A stretch of DNA of 64,000 nucleotides, from positions 3,844,001 through 3,908,000 of the forward strand of contig JAGUCH010000004.1 in the NCBI GenBank assembly GCA_019096065.1, written 5' to 3'. Under the pieces are notes generated by a model that saw only the letters and a program-made list of their open reading frames with translations, did not search any database and was not told the origin of the DNA. Below are positions 22,808 through 33,663 of this stretch, piece by piece (position 1 is the first letter of the stretch; the number at the start of each line of letters is the position of its first letter). The DNA is from Paracyclopina nana (lineage: Eukaryota > Arthropoda > Copepoda > Cyclopoida > Cyclopettidae). Both the position numbers and the translations under genes were made by a program.

Positions 22808-25781
22808 TTAATCAGTGTATTCAAAAGGCTCTGGAGGCTCGGGTTCCTTCTCGCTCTCCACGAGAGCCTTTTCGATAGTCACAGGCTCGACTATTGCCTC
22901 ACTTTCTTCCCCTCCGTCAATTCGCTTCACCATGATTATGCCACCAATGTTGACATCCTTGATGGCTTTATACTTGCCAGGCTCTTCAAGAGCGACAACA
23001 CTCAATTGGGGCCTGACAACTCTGCAAGGATTCTGCAGTATCTCAAAGTTGGGCTCATCCTTCTTCTCCTCTTTTTTCTCCTCCTTCTTCTCGTCTTTCT
23101 TTTCGTCCACCTCCATCTTTTCGCCCTCTTTGGCATCCTTCTGGTCTTTCTTCTTCTCTGCGTCTTTCCTCTTTTGCTTAGCAGTGATAGAGAGCACAGC
23201 GGTGGCAACCTTTTCCTTGTCCTCTTTCTTCTTCTCCTCCAACGGAGCTGGGTAGCCATAGGTGCTCGGCTTGGCATTGGACTTGACTCCCATGACAGGC
23301 ATGTCCAAGTTCTCGTTGAGAGCAATCACACAGCTCGGGCTGAAAGCCAAGCTAAGGAAATGGGCGAGAGGGAACCAGTACCAATACTGGGTGAAAATGA
23401 GCATTCCCACGACGGCCATCATATTGGTGTGCCCAGTCCTGGATTGAAGGCTGACAGTGACGTTGCGGCCTCCTGCATCGATGATGCCTTGGGCGAAAAT
23501 CGCGCCAAGCTTGACCATCACATCCTCGTGCTTGTCAGCGATGATTTTCGCATACAAGGCCCTGAAATCTTTGACCTTGGGACAAGTCACTTCGGTGTGC
23601 TGAATCATGATCAAGGCTGAGGCGATCAAAGCTGCACGTCGGACATAGTTGACGGTGTCATTGGTCATGGGCTCGATGATGGCCATGGCCTCTCTAGAGC
23701 CTGTTCCAGCACATGCAATGCCAAGGGCCAAGGCAGCTCCATACCGAACTCGAGGGATGTACGATTCGTAGACCAGAGAAATGAGCTCAGGACACTGATC
23801 GGGCTTCTTGAACAGCAAGAATCCCAGGGCTGTGACTGCAGTCCTGCGAACATCCGAGTCCACATCAGAGGCTGCCATGTGCAAGAGCTTTTGGATCGCC
23901 GAATTGGAGGCTGTTCCACAATAAGCCATAGCGATGGTGTACATTCCAGACCTCCTCAAGTTGGCATCCTTGTCACGGCAAAGAGTGTCGATAAGAGCGT
24001 CAGCCTCTTCAAGTCGTCCGTACATGACCAGAGCAATTCCGATTGCCAATCCTCTCTGAATTTTCTCGTGCTGAGTTTCGTGGGCGTAGCCAACCATGTC
24101 TTCAATTGCCTCGGCGGACTTGGATCCCAGCATGACAAGTCCCATGGCAATGCCAGCGGACTCTCCTGTGTCAGCATGGTCTTGGAACAACGTGAATTTC
24201 AGTTGCTCGTACACATCAGCCCTGTGAGTGCCCATGGCAGCTAAACCGAGACCGAGGCAGCCTCCGGTCAGAATGGGCTCGTTTCCGCCCTGTTTCAGCT
24301 TTTCGAGCAAGTATTCGGTGATCTCCCCACCATGATTGGCGTGAATGAGACCAAGAGCGTACAATCCACCGCCTTCAGCGAAACCTGAGCTGTTCACAGA
24401 GTCCTTCGGCAAGTAGGTTTGCATCAGTGCTAGCGAGTCCTTCTCGTGTCCGCGGTGAATCACTCCAAGAGAAGCAGTCGCTGACAACTTGTCCCAGTTT
24501 GTGGCACGAGCCAACCAATCGAGGTTATCCCTTAAAAATGCGTCATGGGTGGTTCCACAATGCATGAATCCGTTGGCAACCACGGTAGCGAAGTGGCACA
24601 CGCTGACCCTTACGGCCTCTTTGGTCTGCTTGAGAATAAGCATGTCGCTCTTGTCATTTCTGATGAGGAATTGAAGATGGAAGTAGATGGACTTTTCTCC
24701 GCTCAAAATCGTGGTTAGTTTTTCAATCGTGTTTTGCTGAGCTTTCTCCTCCGCAGAGAGATCGTCGACGCTCTTGACCACAGCAGCAGCTGCCTCTTCC
24801 TTTGCACCTTCCTGCTCGTCGGTGTCCATTTTTTCCGCAGACGAGTCCTCGATGGCAGGAACTTTGGCCGAGACCGAAGAGGGGATTGGGGCCGTTTTTC
24901 TCACCGCATTCAAAACCTTGTTGACAAATTGCTGAGTGGCAGACTCGTACAGATCAAACGCAATTTGATATGCCATCAGCACGTCTTCGGTGGGTCCTTG
25001 GCTCAAGCTCTCCAGAATACTGGCGACTACTTCAGCATCGTCCAGGAAGATGAGGTTCTGCACCATTTGGACGTAATCAGGCTTGGCAGCTCGCTTGTAG
25101 AGCTCAATCAAGCTTCGCAAGAGGTCTCCGCGGAAGGATCGGTTTTGTTGGAAATTCATGACAACTCTGAATGCATAGGTGAGCATTTCATCCCTGTTGT
25201 CAGCTCGCTCAATGGATTTGATGAAAATATCCATTCGACGAGCCTCAATGGCGATTCCGAGGGCGTGCTTGAACTGCTTCTCCTCGAAGCATTTTTCAAA
25301 CATCCTGTTGACAATTCCCTCCATCTTGGGATCAATCTCTTCTCCAGCCACCCTTCTGTTCACATAGGTATCGATGCAAGTGTCAATGATGGTCTGGACA
25401 AACGAGGACTTTTCCTTGATGTCAAACAAGTCCTCGGCTCCAAGAGCGTAATATAATGCGAGGTCGTAAGAGGACAAGTAGAAGTGGACCTTGGACGCAA
25501 CTAGGGCTGCCAACTTTCGATCGGAGAATACATGATCCTCATGCAGAGCTTCCAACCTTGGCAAATGGTCGTCAATTTCATGCCAAAAACTCTCGACCAC
25601 GAGCATCGAGCGATTGCCCACATCCTTGTATCCTGAGGGGCCATTCAATTTCCTCAGGGCGTAACTTTGAAGCTCGGGGGCTTCATCATCGAGGAGAGCC
25701 AAAATGCCTCCTAAAACAAAACAAATTAAAAACACAACAAAACGACTTAAGGAATAGCGATAACTTACTCGCTGAGGTCAT
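22808..25781 (-). CDS. PSMD1: 26S proteasome regulatory subunit PSMD1 (Rpn2)
   Basis: Rpn2 is the large scaffold of the 19S regulatory particle base. Two exons, 25781-25769 and 25710-22808, give 971 residues, the family size. The first exon codes only MTSA plus one base; an upstream in-frame ATG at 25802 would add seven residues, but family members begin at the inner methionine. Visible features: N-terminal ALVASKV and YYALGA; the eleven-fold PC repeats with typical GL-GLG and GIALVMYG phrases in the middle; a lysine/glutamate-rich low-complexity stretch near residue 830-880; and the conserved C-terminal block NPCRVVRPQL. A large exon covering 99% of the protein is notable. It is head-to-head with LEPROT across about 530 bp. 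Confidence 0.97.
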
Positions 25782-26308
25782 AAGGCAAACTTGAGCCGTC
25801 ATTTTCTGCTTCCAAGTTTTCACAATTCTGCAATGACTTGAAAAAAGTTTGTTGTGCTTTTCTATTCGGCTTCTGATTTGTCATTAGGGCTGACTGCATA
25901 GAACCTATTTCATTTTCGCGGTAAAAAATTAAATGTTCATGCGTAGTAGCAGTATTATATAAAATGCTGAAAAAAGTAAATTTTAATCCGATAAATGAGA
26001 TTCAGGTCATAAATTTCGCTAAAATTAACTTCACAATGGGATATTCCAAACTGTTTTAGCAACCCTAATCTTTATGCTCTTGCAACTTTTCCAGATTTGA
26101 CAAATAACGAACTCTGTTTTCAATCATATTTGGCTTTTTCTTTAGCTTTTTAGGAATTTCCACAACTTTTTAATTGGTAATAGTTATTATGTCAAAATAC
26201 CCTCTTATTATTCAGCTGTTCAGTTCAGTTGATCTCGCTTTTGTTCGAGTGCGTTGTAACTGTCCTCAATCCCGAATAGTTCATTCTCATAGCTTATTCT
26301 GTCCACCC
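25782..26308. promoter_or_regulatory. shared divergent promoter region of PSMD1 and LEPROT
   Basis: About 530 bp separate the two start codons of this head-to-head pair, so the region must hold both promoters. It is AT-rich, has no clear TATA box for either gene and no ORF. A bidirectional promoter is inferred from the arrangement only. Confidence 0.45.
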
Positions 26309-26972
26309 ATGGCAGGAATCAAGGGTAAATATGTGTTGACATTTTGATGTTTTGGCGTGAAATCTAATATAAATGTCGTTTCTTTCACATTTTCTTTCCT
26401 GCTCATTTGGACATTAGCGTAAGTCAAATTCCCGTATTATTCTGAGTTCAGTGCGTGAAAACCATTTCTTTTAGTCTCGTTGGGCTAGCCTTTTTGGGCT
26501 CCATTGGCCTCCTCTTTCTCTTCTTGGCGTGTGCTTTACCTGGATACACGTAAGCCTCGTCGAGACAAAATTCGTAACGGATCCATAGGAAAATATAATT
26601 TTACAGATGGTGGCCGTTTTTCGTGGTCATTTTCTACGTGCTTGCACCAATTCCTACCCTGATATCTCGGAGATTTGTTGATAGTTCTGGATCCTCGTCT
26701 GCTCTAAAAGAAGCTTGCGCTTTCTTCACTACTGGCATTGTCTTGTCTGCTTTTGCCCTACCGATTGTCTTAGCCAGAGCTCCCTCTGCCAATCCTACTG
26801 TAAGTCCAAAAGTTGCTCATTGTAGGATCAAATTTGATCGTTGTTTTCTTTCAAGATTCTCTGGGGGTCTTGCGGGCTCGTATTCACAAGCAATATAGTC
26901 ATTTTTCTCACAATCTTGGGATTCTTCATTGCCTTTGACAACGAGGATGGCTTTGAATACAACACATGGTAA
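26309..26972 (+). CDS. LEPROT: LEPROT / Vps55 family endosomal membrane protein
   Basis: This is a small four-helix protein of Golgi and endosomes that controls sorting of receptors to lysosomes. The protein is [19 protein letters not shown] and onward, matching the family start MAGVKALVALSF; the motifs [22 protein letters not shown] and [11 protein letters not shown] also match, for 133 residues in total against 131 in vertebrate LEPROT. The exons are 26309-26324, a single nucleotide C at 26418, 26475-26549, 26607-26799 and 26856-26972. Without the one-base exon, joining exon 1 to the next acceptor puts TAG four codons into the next exon. With it, the expected alanine is restored. Both flanking introns have canonical borders (GTAAAT...CATTAG, 93 nt; GTAAGT...TTTTAG, 56 nt). 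An AATAAA lies at 27404-27409. Confidence 0.93.
26418..26418 (+). other. LEPROT: putative one-nucleotide microexon of LEPROT
   Basis: The context is ACATTAG, then C, then GTAAGTC: an acceptor preceded by a pyrimidine-rich tract, one base, and a perfect donor. This base supplies the middle position of the GCT alanine codon split over three exons. Alternatives are a weak donor downstream in exon 1 (before GTTGAC) that would insert four residues, or an assembly error of one base. Confidence 0.6.
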
Positions 26973-27570
26973 AAACCAAGAAAATACTCAAGAATTCACC
27001 CTGCTCCAATACTTCGTTAACAAATAGAGAAGATTCGCCCATCGCTTTTCGTTTTCACCCAAATTGAAGATGATCCCTAAATTACGAAACCAGGAAAGTT
27101 GCTCGCTGTGATATACTAAAGAATAGACAGTGTGAAATTCATTTGACAGAGCGCCAGCCTATAAAACTAGTGTGTTATCGTCGAATGGTAAGCCCGGCAT
27201 AATTACAATATTACCACTTACTTCTGCTATTTTAAGAATCATTTACGTACAATGTGCTATGTTTAAATGTGTTTGCTTTGTAGCAGCTAAAAAAATAATC
27301 ATCACATTTGTCATAATAATATTTATGTTGAACATCCAACTTGAATTGTGTCTCGTATCGATGTGAAATAACTTTTATTAGATCGTAGTGCGTCTCTTTT
27401 GTAAATAAAATGAATCAAATACAAAACTCAGGTGAATACGCCACTTAATAAGGTGGATCCTATTATACTGTGGTTGCAGCAGCAGCAGCAGCCGCATGCA
27501 CCAGCAGACAGGTAAAAGTTAATAAAGTGGATGTGTGGCGGATGGAGGTTAACTGCCAAAACAAAACACC
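26973..27570. other. LEPROT 3' UTR and WDPCP upstream region
   Basis: The 3' UTR probably ends after AATAAA at 27404-27409, leaving about 150 bp for the WDPCP promoter. A short CAGCAG repeat lies at about 27,477-27,492. No coding region is seen. Confidence 0.5.
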
Positions 27571-29932
27571 ATGGCCTCTTTGATGTGTGACCTGCACTTT
27601 TGGACCCTTAGGGATGATGTGGTACCCAAGGACACAGATCAGGGGACATTCAAGTACTATGACAAACCACAGCACAAATCAATGCTTGAACGACACTACG
27701 GCCAAGTAAGTCCAACTAATTGCAATTAAGTCTCAAACGTTCTGACCACTTATGTCTTGTAGGATAAGTTGACATTTAGCCAAGGCCGGGGCCAAGTAAA
27801 TCTCATAGAGAGTAAAAGACTGAAGTCCAGCCTCAAGGAGTTGGAAGAAGTTTTGGGTGAACAAGCAGTGATTTTCACATCATGGAGATCCTCGACCTTC
27901 CTGCAATTAGTGATGTCTTCAGGTCTCATAATCAATATAATACTGAACAAGTTGGGCGATATTGAACGAATTACCTATGACAAGTTCCTTGTGGGCAAGC
28001 TGTTGGAGTACATCACTGACATTGTTTTTACATCGAAAGTGATTGTCGTGACTTACTTAGAATCAAGGGTAACACTCGTCACATTAGGCAAGCCGATTGA
28101 TTTCAAAAGTGGACCCCTAGAATCTTTGGCTCAAGCTGATCCCAAGGTGCAGCTGGTCGATCTCCTTGGTCCACCTGGACGAAGAATGAACAGAAAAATC
28201 CTTTTGTCCCCTGACTCCTCGTACTGCTTATTTTGGTGGTCCATCAATGGACAGGAAGTGTTTCCATGGACACCTAACCTCAATGAAGAAGACCGAGCCA
28301 ATATCATCTTGTATTCTTTGAAGGGAAAAAAGGGAGGTGAGCCCAAACGGCTGGGATTTGCTAGAACCAACAGTGACCCTGTGCAAATCAGATTCATCGG
28401 TGATAGAACAATCCTCTTGGTTGGCCAAGATGCCACGCGTCATGGAGAGGTTCAAGTTGATAGTGCTCTGCTGACCTATTTTGACGGTGACAGACAACTC
28501 CGACGTTCACGTGCGAACAGATTAAGTTTGACCTCGTCAATCAAGTGCAGCGTCTGCGTGAATGACTATTTGGTCGTCGTCAGTACAGCCGATGGAACTG
28601 TGCTGCTCATTGACATCAGCCATAATAAGATTGAGTGTCAGACCAAAGCTACCTTTATTCCTACCCACATGAGTCTTCACCCTGACAAAATCATTGTGAT
28701 TGCTGCCAACGAAAAAGGCCTTCTGCAGGGCTGGGATGTGGCACTCAACCCTATTCATTTAGAAATGTCCTCAGAAGCAGATTTCAATTTGGGAGTCAGT
28801 CATGTCATTGATATCGGACACAATTTCAATCGAGTCCCCGTAGGACTTTGTGAGCTCAAATGGTGTGAAAGAAGCAAACATCATCCTTCAGCGATGGAAG
28901 CAATGGCATTCAACTACCTGCTTGTCAGATTTCAAAATGGGCCTCTAGCTCTGCTCAGGTTTAGTGGAGGAGTTCTGGCAAATTCTGGGGCACTGGGCCC
29001 CACTCAAATAGTCAACCAGCACATGAAACACAGAAACTATCATGCATCGCTTTTATTGCTCAATCAGCTGGACTGGCCTAGTCAAGGGGAATCAATCCTC
29101 ATTTGCATCAACGCAATCTTTCATAAGCTGGTCAGGCAAACGCTGTGGTCAAAAGAAAACGAGTCTCTCATGGAAATGTGCCTTGGCCTCTTCTACTCAC
29201 CTAATCGGCCTATTCCAGAAGATACAATTGATGAGTTTTCTGAGCAAGTGCATGACATCACTCGCAAGTTCTTCTTCAAGCTGATGAGGCATGGCCAAGT
29301 TGCGAAAGCCTTCAAACTTGCAGTTGACATCAATGACTACGACCTTTTTATGGACATTCATCATTATTCAAAGAGAAATCGAATGCCAGACTTGGCAGAT
29401 GCTGCACTAGTCAAAGCCAAGTCCATTTTTTCCAACACTGAGGGCCAACATCTCTCTGATGGAAATGGATCTTCTGGTGAAGACGAGGACGATGAAGAAG
29501 AGGAAGAAAGCAACCAACGCTTACTTGTCTCATCTCTACCAAGACCATCCAAGATGTCATTACCAGGGCCGATGAAATTATTCTCTGCAACAATACAGGC
29601 TTCTGCAACTCCTGCCATAGCAGTGCTGGACGAGCCTTCGAGTCTTGAATCAGCCACAATGCAGCCTCAAATAAGTGCAACCTTTTTGAGAACAACTGCT
29701 GCAAAGAGGATATCCACCAACGAATATCAGGTACGGCTTAACCATAGTCAATAATACTTTCCTTTACATGCGGGGCTTTTTTCAGACCAAAGCAGATATT
29801 GCACCTCCGAGGTCTATGGCTTCAGCCACTTTGTCAGGAAGCCTGGCCTCACTGCCGAGAGGAATGGCTGAGCAAGCAACAAAATTGGAAAAACCCGAAG
29901 ACATAAAAGTGATACACTTCGGAGTTGTTTAA
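27571..29932 (+). CDS. WDPCP: WD repeat planar cell polarity effector WDPCP (fritz)
   Basis: Fritz/WDPCP is the CPLANE component that links planar cell polarity to septins and ciliogenesis. Three exons (27571-27705, 27763-29730, 29786-29932) join in phase 0 and give 749 residues, equal to the vertebrate length. The N-terminus has the family phrase LHFWTLRDD, then DQGTFKYYDK. The WD40-type beta propeller covers about residues 60-380 (for example the LVVVSTADGTVLLIDIS blade), followed by the helical C-terminal region (YHASLLLLNQLDWPSQGE; SEQVHDITRKFFFKLMRHGQ) and an acidic serine-rich tail. An AATAAA lies at 29958-29963. The gene starts a co-oriented run with ABHD10 and SLC30A9. Confidence 0.95.
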
Positions 29933-30093
29933 AAAGGGTTGCGTGATATTTACCGTCAATAAAAATTGCGTCCTATTGATTTGTTGTTGTTCTCAATAGC
30001 TCAGTTGTTTAAATGTCTGAAAAGTCGTCAAATGAAAGTGACGCTTATGTGACTGTTTTCAGAACGAGTGAAACGCCTGATTAAAGTTCGAGA

Positions 30094-30879
30094 ATGGCCA
30101 ATTGCTTGAAAAGATCCATACCCGTCCTGTCGTCGACTAGAAAAATAGCTATTTATGACTATGGAGGTGACAAAGTACTCCCTAATAGTCCCACTGTGCT
30201 CTACGTGCCTGGTTTCCAAGGTTCTGGTCACGGCTCAAAATCTCAAGCTTTCATCAGACACTGTCAAAAAGTTGGGCTACGCTACGTCTGCTACGATCCT
30301 GAGGGCACGGGTGAATCGAAAATTAATGACTATTATCAACTCGAGTTTAGACACTGGTTTGAAGATGCCGAAGCTGCCATCAGAGCTTCCAAAGCTGAAA
30401 AACTCATTGTAATCGGAAGCTCGATGGGCGGTTGGATCTCTCTCAAGATCGCAAATGCTTACCCAGGTCTAATTCACGGTCTCCTTTTGATTGCTCCAGC
30501 CGTCAACTTTCTCAGGCCCAAATATGAATTGTGGTACAAGAACTCGAGCCAAGAGGTCCAAAAGGAGCAGGACGAGGGCAAAGCCACAATTATGAATCCT
30601 GCGTATGGAAGTGTCCCTGTGTACAAAAAGTTTGTGGACAAAAGTGCTGAAATGGAGCTAGACATGCGCTCAGAGTTGGACATTCAGTGTCCAGTGAAAA
30701 TAATTCATGGTGTCCAGGATGACACTATTCACTACATGAAGAGTTTGGACGTAATGAAATTGATCAGTACACCCCGTGTTGAGCTCACGTTTCTGAAGGC
30801 TGGTGATCACCAAATGGCAACTTGTGATGGAATAGAGCTTGCTTTGAGATCTCTTAGTGATTTAGTAGCGAAAGTGTAA
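30094..30879 (+). CDS. ABHD10: ABHD10-type alpha/beta hydrolase, mitochondrial acyl-protein thioesterase
   Basis: A single exon of 261 residues. It has the alpha/beta hydrolase fold: YVPGFQGSGHGSKS as the oxyanion-loop segment, YDPEGTGES, the nucleophile elbow GSSMGGW with Ser110, the acid in HGVQDDTIH and the histidine in AGDHQMA. The family depalmitoylates mitochondrial peroxiredoxin-5 and hydrolyses acyl glucuronides. The first twenty residues are basic and hydroxylated with no acids, consistent with a short mitochondrial presequence. An acceptor-like TGTTTTCAG ends about 33 nt before the ATG, so a 5' UTR exon or trans-splice site is possible. The stop is only 29 nt from the ATG of SLC30A9. 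Confidence 0.92.
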   Translation: MANCLKRSIPVLSSTRKIAIYDYGGDKVLPNSPTVLYVPGFQGSGHGSKSQAFIRHCQKVGLRYVCYDPEGTGESKINDYYQLEFRHWFEDAEAAIRASKAEKLIVIGSSMGGWISLKIANAYPGLIHGLLLIAPAVNFLRPKYELWYKNSSQEVQKEQDEGKATIMNPAYGSVPVYKKFVDKSAEMELDMRSELDIQCPVKIIHGVQDDTIHYMKSLDVMKLISTPRVELTFLKAGDHQMATCDGIELALRSLSDLVAKV

Positions 30880-30908
30880 AAGAATATATATTTTATCATC
30901 CTTTACAG
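30880..30908 (+). promoter_or_regulatory. 29-nt intercistronic spacer ending in a splice acceptor
   Basis: Between the ABHD10 TAA and the SLC30A9 ATG lie only 29 nt: an AT-rich run, then a pyrimidine tract and CCTTTACAG touching the ATG. This is a good 3' splice site. No AATAAA is present; AATATA is the only weak variant. The spacer is too short for an independent promoter, so SLC30A9 is either spliced from a distant 5' exon, trans-spliced, or translated from a shared transcript. Confidence 0.55.
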
Positions 30909-32542
30909 ATGAGGTCCGTGCTACGGCTGAGGCCGATGCTTCTGAAGATACCAGCCTCCAAATGTTGCCTACTTTCAACTTCCTCAACAGTGTTTGTAGA
31001 AAAGGTCGAGTTGCCAAAGACCAAAGCCTTGGTATCTGTTGAAACCTCGCAGGACTCGGCTTATACAGGCCACTACGAGCGCAACTTCATAACAGCCATG
31101 AGAGCAATGCAAGATTTCCTACTGAAGCCAGAAGATCTTGTGGGCTTGAGAGTAACTACTCGCAGAAGTCCCAATGACACGGAGCCTCCACTTAAGGTAT
31201 ATTGGAGGAAAGATGTCGAGGCCAAGTCTGCTCAAGTTTGGGGCAGCCAAGAGGCTCTAGAAAAGGAGCGTGAACGCCTGCAGGCTCAAGCTGAGGAGCA
31301 AAAAGAGCTCGTCTCGTTCTACAAGAGGCTATTGTCTTTCAAGGCCAAGAAAAGTAAGAAAAAGTTGGGCCGTGAGAATTGGCCAGTCAGAGCAGTCAGA
31401 CGCACTCAAGTGAATCAAGGCCTTGAGTCGGACTCTGGAAAGGTTGTCATGACTGCCATTGGAATCAACTCAGCAAACTGCATAGCCAAGGGCATTGCAT
31501 GGGTGTTCACTGGATCTCATGCCATGTTTTCTGAGATGATCCATTCAGCAGCAGACACGATGAACCAGGTGAGGGCTTATCAAAATCTATGAATTAGGAA
31601 ACCCTTGAACCTTTCTCCTAGGTGATATTGGCCTATGGTATAAAGAAGTCGACTAAAATACCCAACAATGTGCATCCCTACGGATACAGCCAGATGCAAT
31701 ATGTCTCAAGTTTAATTTCTGCTGTTGGCATTTTCTTCATGGGTTCAGGATTGTCAATTTATCATGGGCTGTCAGGCCTCAACCATCCCCACGAGCTGGA
31801 ATCGATGAATTTGGCTATAGCAGTATTAACTGGTTCATTTATAAGTGAAGCAGTCACTCTTGCTTTAGCCATCAAGTCCATCCGTCAAAGTGCCAAGGAG
31901 AAGGAAATGGGCTTCCTTGAATATGTCGCAGGAGGGTACGACCCTTGTGTCAATGTCGTTCTGTTAGAGGATTTTGCAGCCGTTCTTGGCGTGGTTATTG
32001 CTGGAGGATCAATGGGGCTGTCTCTGCACTTGCATTCTCACATTCCAGACGCGGTTGGGTCAATCATGATCGGTGGCCTTCTTGGCACAGTGGCCTCATT
32101 CATGATCTACACAAATTCTACTGCATTGGTAGGACGGTCCATCCCCGAGGAGAAGATAAAAGAGATCAATGAAGGCCTTGAAGGAGACATCATGGTGAGG
32201 CAAATTATGGACGTCAAGGGGATTGATATGGGCAATGGCATAGTCAGGTAAGCTATTTTGTTGATTGGTTCCCTAATATTTGAGACAGGCATTTTTTAAA
32301 GGTACAAAGCTGAAGTGGACGTGGATGGCAGGGAATTGGCGAGGTACTATCTGAGTCAGAGAGATTTGAATGCAATGATGGCTGAGATCAAGGCGATTGA
32401 CACGACGGATGACCTGGAAAGGTTTATGCTCAAGCACGGAGAAAATATTGTAGATTGTCTCGGAGAGCAGGTAGACAGGATTGAAAAGGAGCTGAAATCT
32501 CAGCACCCAGAGCTTAGGCATGTTGACTTAGAAGTGCTTTGA
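30909..32542 (+). CDS. SLC30A9: SLC30A9 (ZnT9) mitochondrial zinc exporter
   Basis: This is a cation diffusion facilitator family protein that moves zinc out of mitochondria. Three exons (30909-31568, 31622-32247, 32302-32542) give 508 residues. The N-terminus (MRSVLRLRPMLLKIPAS) is a clear mitochondrial presequence type. Residues about 40-150 form the ZnT9-specific DNA-binding-like region (YTGHYERNFITAMRAMQDFLLKPEDL shortened in family form). Then come a charged coiled coil and the CDF transmembrane domain: SGKVVMTAIGINSANCIAK, FSEMIHSAADTMNQ with the H-SAADT site, VHPYGY, and LEDFAAVLGVVIAGG. The C-terminal cytosolic-type domain follows. The AATAAA at 32542-32547 overlaps the TGA. Confidence 0.95.
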
Positions 32543-32566
32543 ATAAATTATGACCATTTATTGCTA
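32540..32566. terminator. back-to-back stop codons with overlapping poly(A) signals
   Basis: The SLC30A9 TGA (32540-32542) and the rolling stone TAG (32564-32566 on the minus strand) are 21 nt apart. AATAAA for the plus strand is at 32542-32547, and the minus-strand AATAAA (plus TTTATT) is at 32557-32562. Each gene's poly(A) cleavage must therefore fall inside the other's coding region. Confidence 0.65.
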
Positions 32567-33663
32567 CACTAACGTCGATGACACCATTCGATCAACGCCA
32601 TCTGGCAAAGTTTGATGCTTCCCTAGGGTCTTTGAGTATATGAAAGATCTCAGAGCAGCTAGTCCCATCCAAAAGAAGTGAATCAGAGGTAGCACAATGC
32701 AGCCCCCTGCAATCATTCCTGCTGCCAAAAGAGGCTGACTATCCCAATTCAAGATGGGATAGATAAACGGATCGCACCAAAGTCCGTCTTGAGTATGGAC
32801 AGTGGCAGTAGGGTGGCCGTCTTGAGTCTTGTAGCAGATACCAACTCCTCCGGCTCCCCAATAAATTAGGCTAAATCCAGCATAGTAGACACCAAACACT
32901 ATGGCCCACATGAAGTGAAAAGCTTTCCACGGGCGGCCAGTGACGAAAATGTCGATTAGGCATGCCAGCGAATTGACAGCATGCAAAAATATGTTGAGAT
33001 AAACTGCGGCCTGATTTTGCAGCAAATGGGCCTCGACAACAACTAAAATGAACGTAGAAATTTGGTTAGGATTAACAATAATGCATTTAAAAAAATTGGG
33101 CTTACATTTATGCAAGACACTCCAGTACACAAGTGAAATCCACAGAGCAATTGAGAAAAAGCAGGAATTCATTGCCCATGATATTTTGTATAAGGGGCTC
33201 AAAGCAGTTTGAGATGATTCATGATCTGGATAACAAAAGTGGTGTCACGCTTAGGATAAATTAAAGTATTAAAAATGAATAAAAATAATACATACATCTG
33301 ACGTTTCCGTTATGTGCCAGCTCCCAACTCCACCTAGCTACAACAAGGCATGCATCAAGCAGAAAATGGATGCCAAGGAGCATGATTCCTTGGTCGGTCA
33401 TGTAAATGAACCATTTTGCGCCTTGCTTTGAGTTGACCATGTGACCACATATTCCTCCAGCGAAAACAAGTGCAACGACAACCCTGTATATCATGTACCA
33501 AGTGCTCACTTTGGCAGGGGCGCACCACTAGAGAATGTTGTTATTATGGAGGTCAAAATGAACAAAAATAGAGTGAGATGACTAGTACCTGACTTTTGTC
33601 AAATATTTCTGGTTGGCTGTGATCAAGGGAGCATTTTTCAGCGCAGCAGCCTTTGGAACACAT
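32564..33663 (-). CDS. rost: rolling stone family multipass membrane protein
   Basis: Drosophila rolling stone is a plasma-membrane protein needed for myoblast fusion; related genes are common in arthropods. Four exons fit (33663-33589, 33527-33296, 33225-33106, 33042-32564), giving 301 residues. The N-terminus is cysteine-rich (MCSKGCCAEKCSLDHSQPE). It is followed by the family start WCAPAKVSTWYMIYRVVVAL, a TDQG motif with MLLGIHF, LYKISWAMNS, an AVNSLACLIDIFVTGRPWK loop, FGVYYAGFSLIYW and FIYPILNWDSQPLLA. About seven hydrophobic segments are seen. The placement in the rost-like family rests on these phrases. True orthology to Drosophila rost, rather than to one of its paralogues, is not settled. 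Confidence 0.88.

Noticed and set aside
22815-25456. Several long plus-strand ORFs opposite PSMD1
   Set aside because: They are antisense shadows of a highly conserved coding exon.
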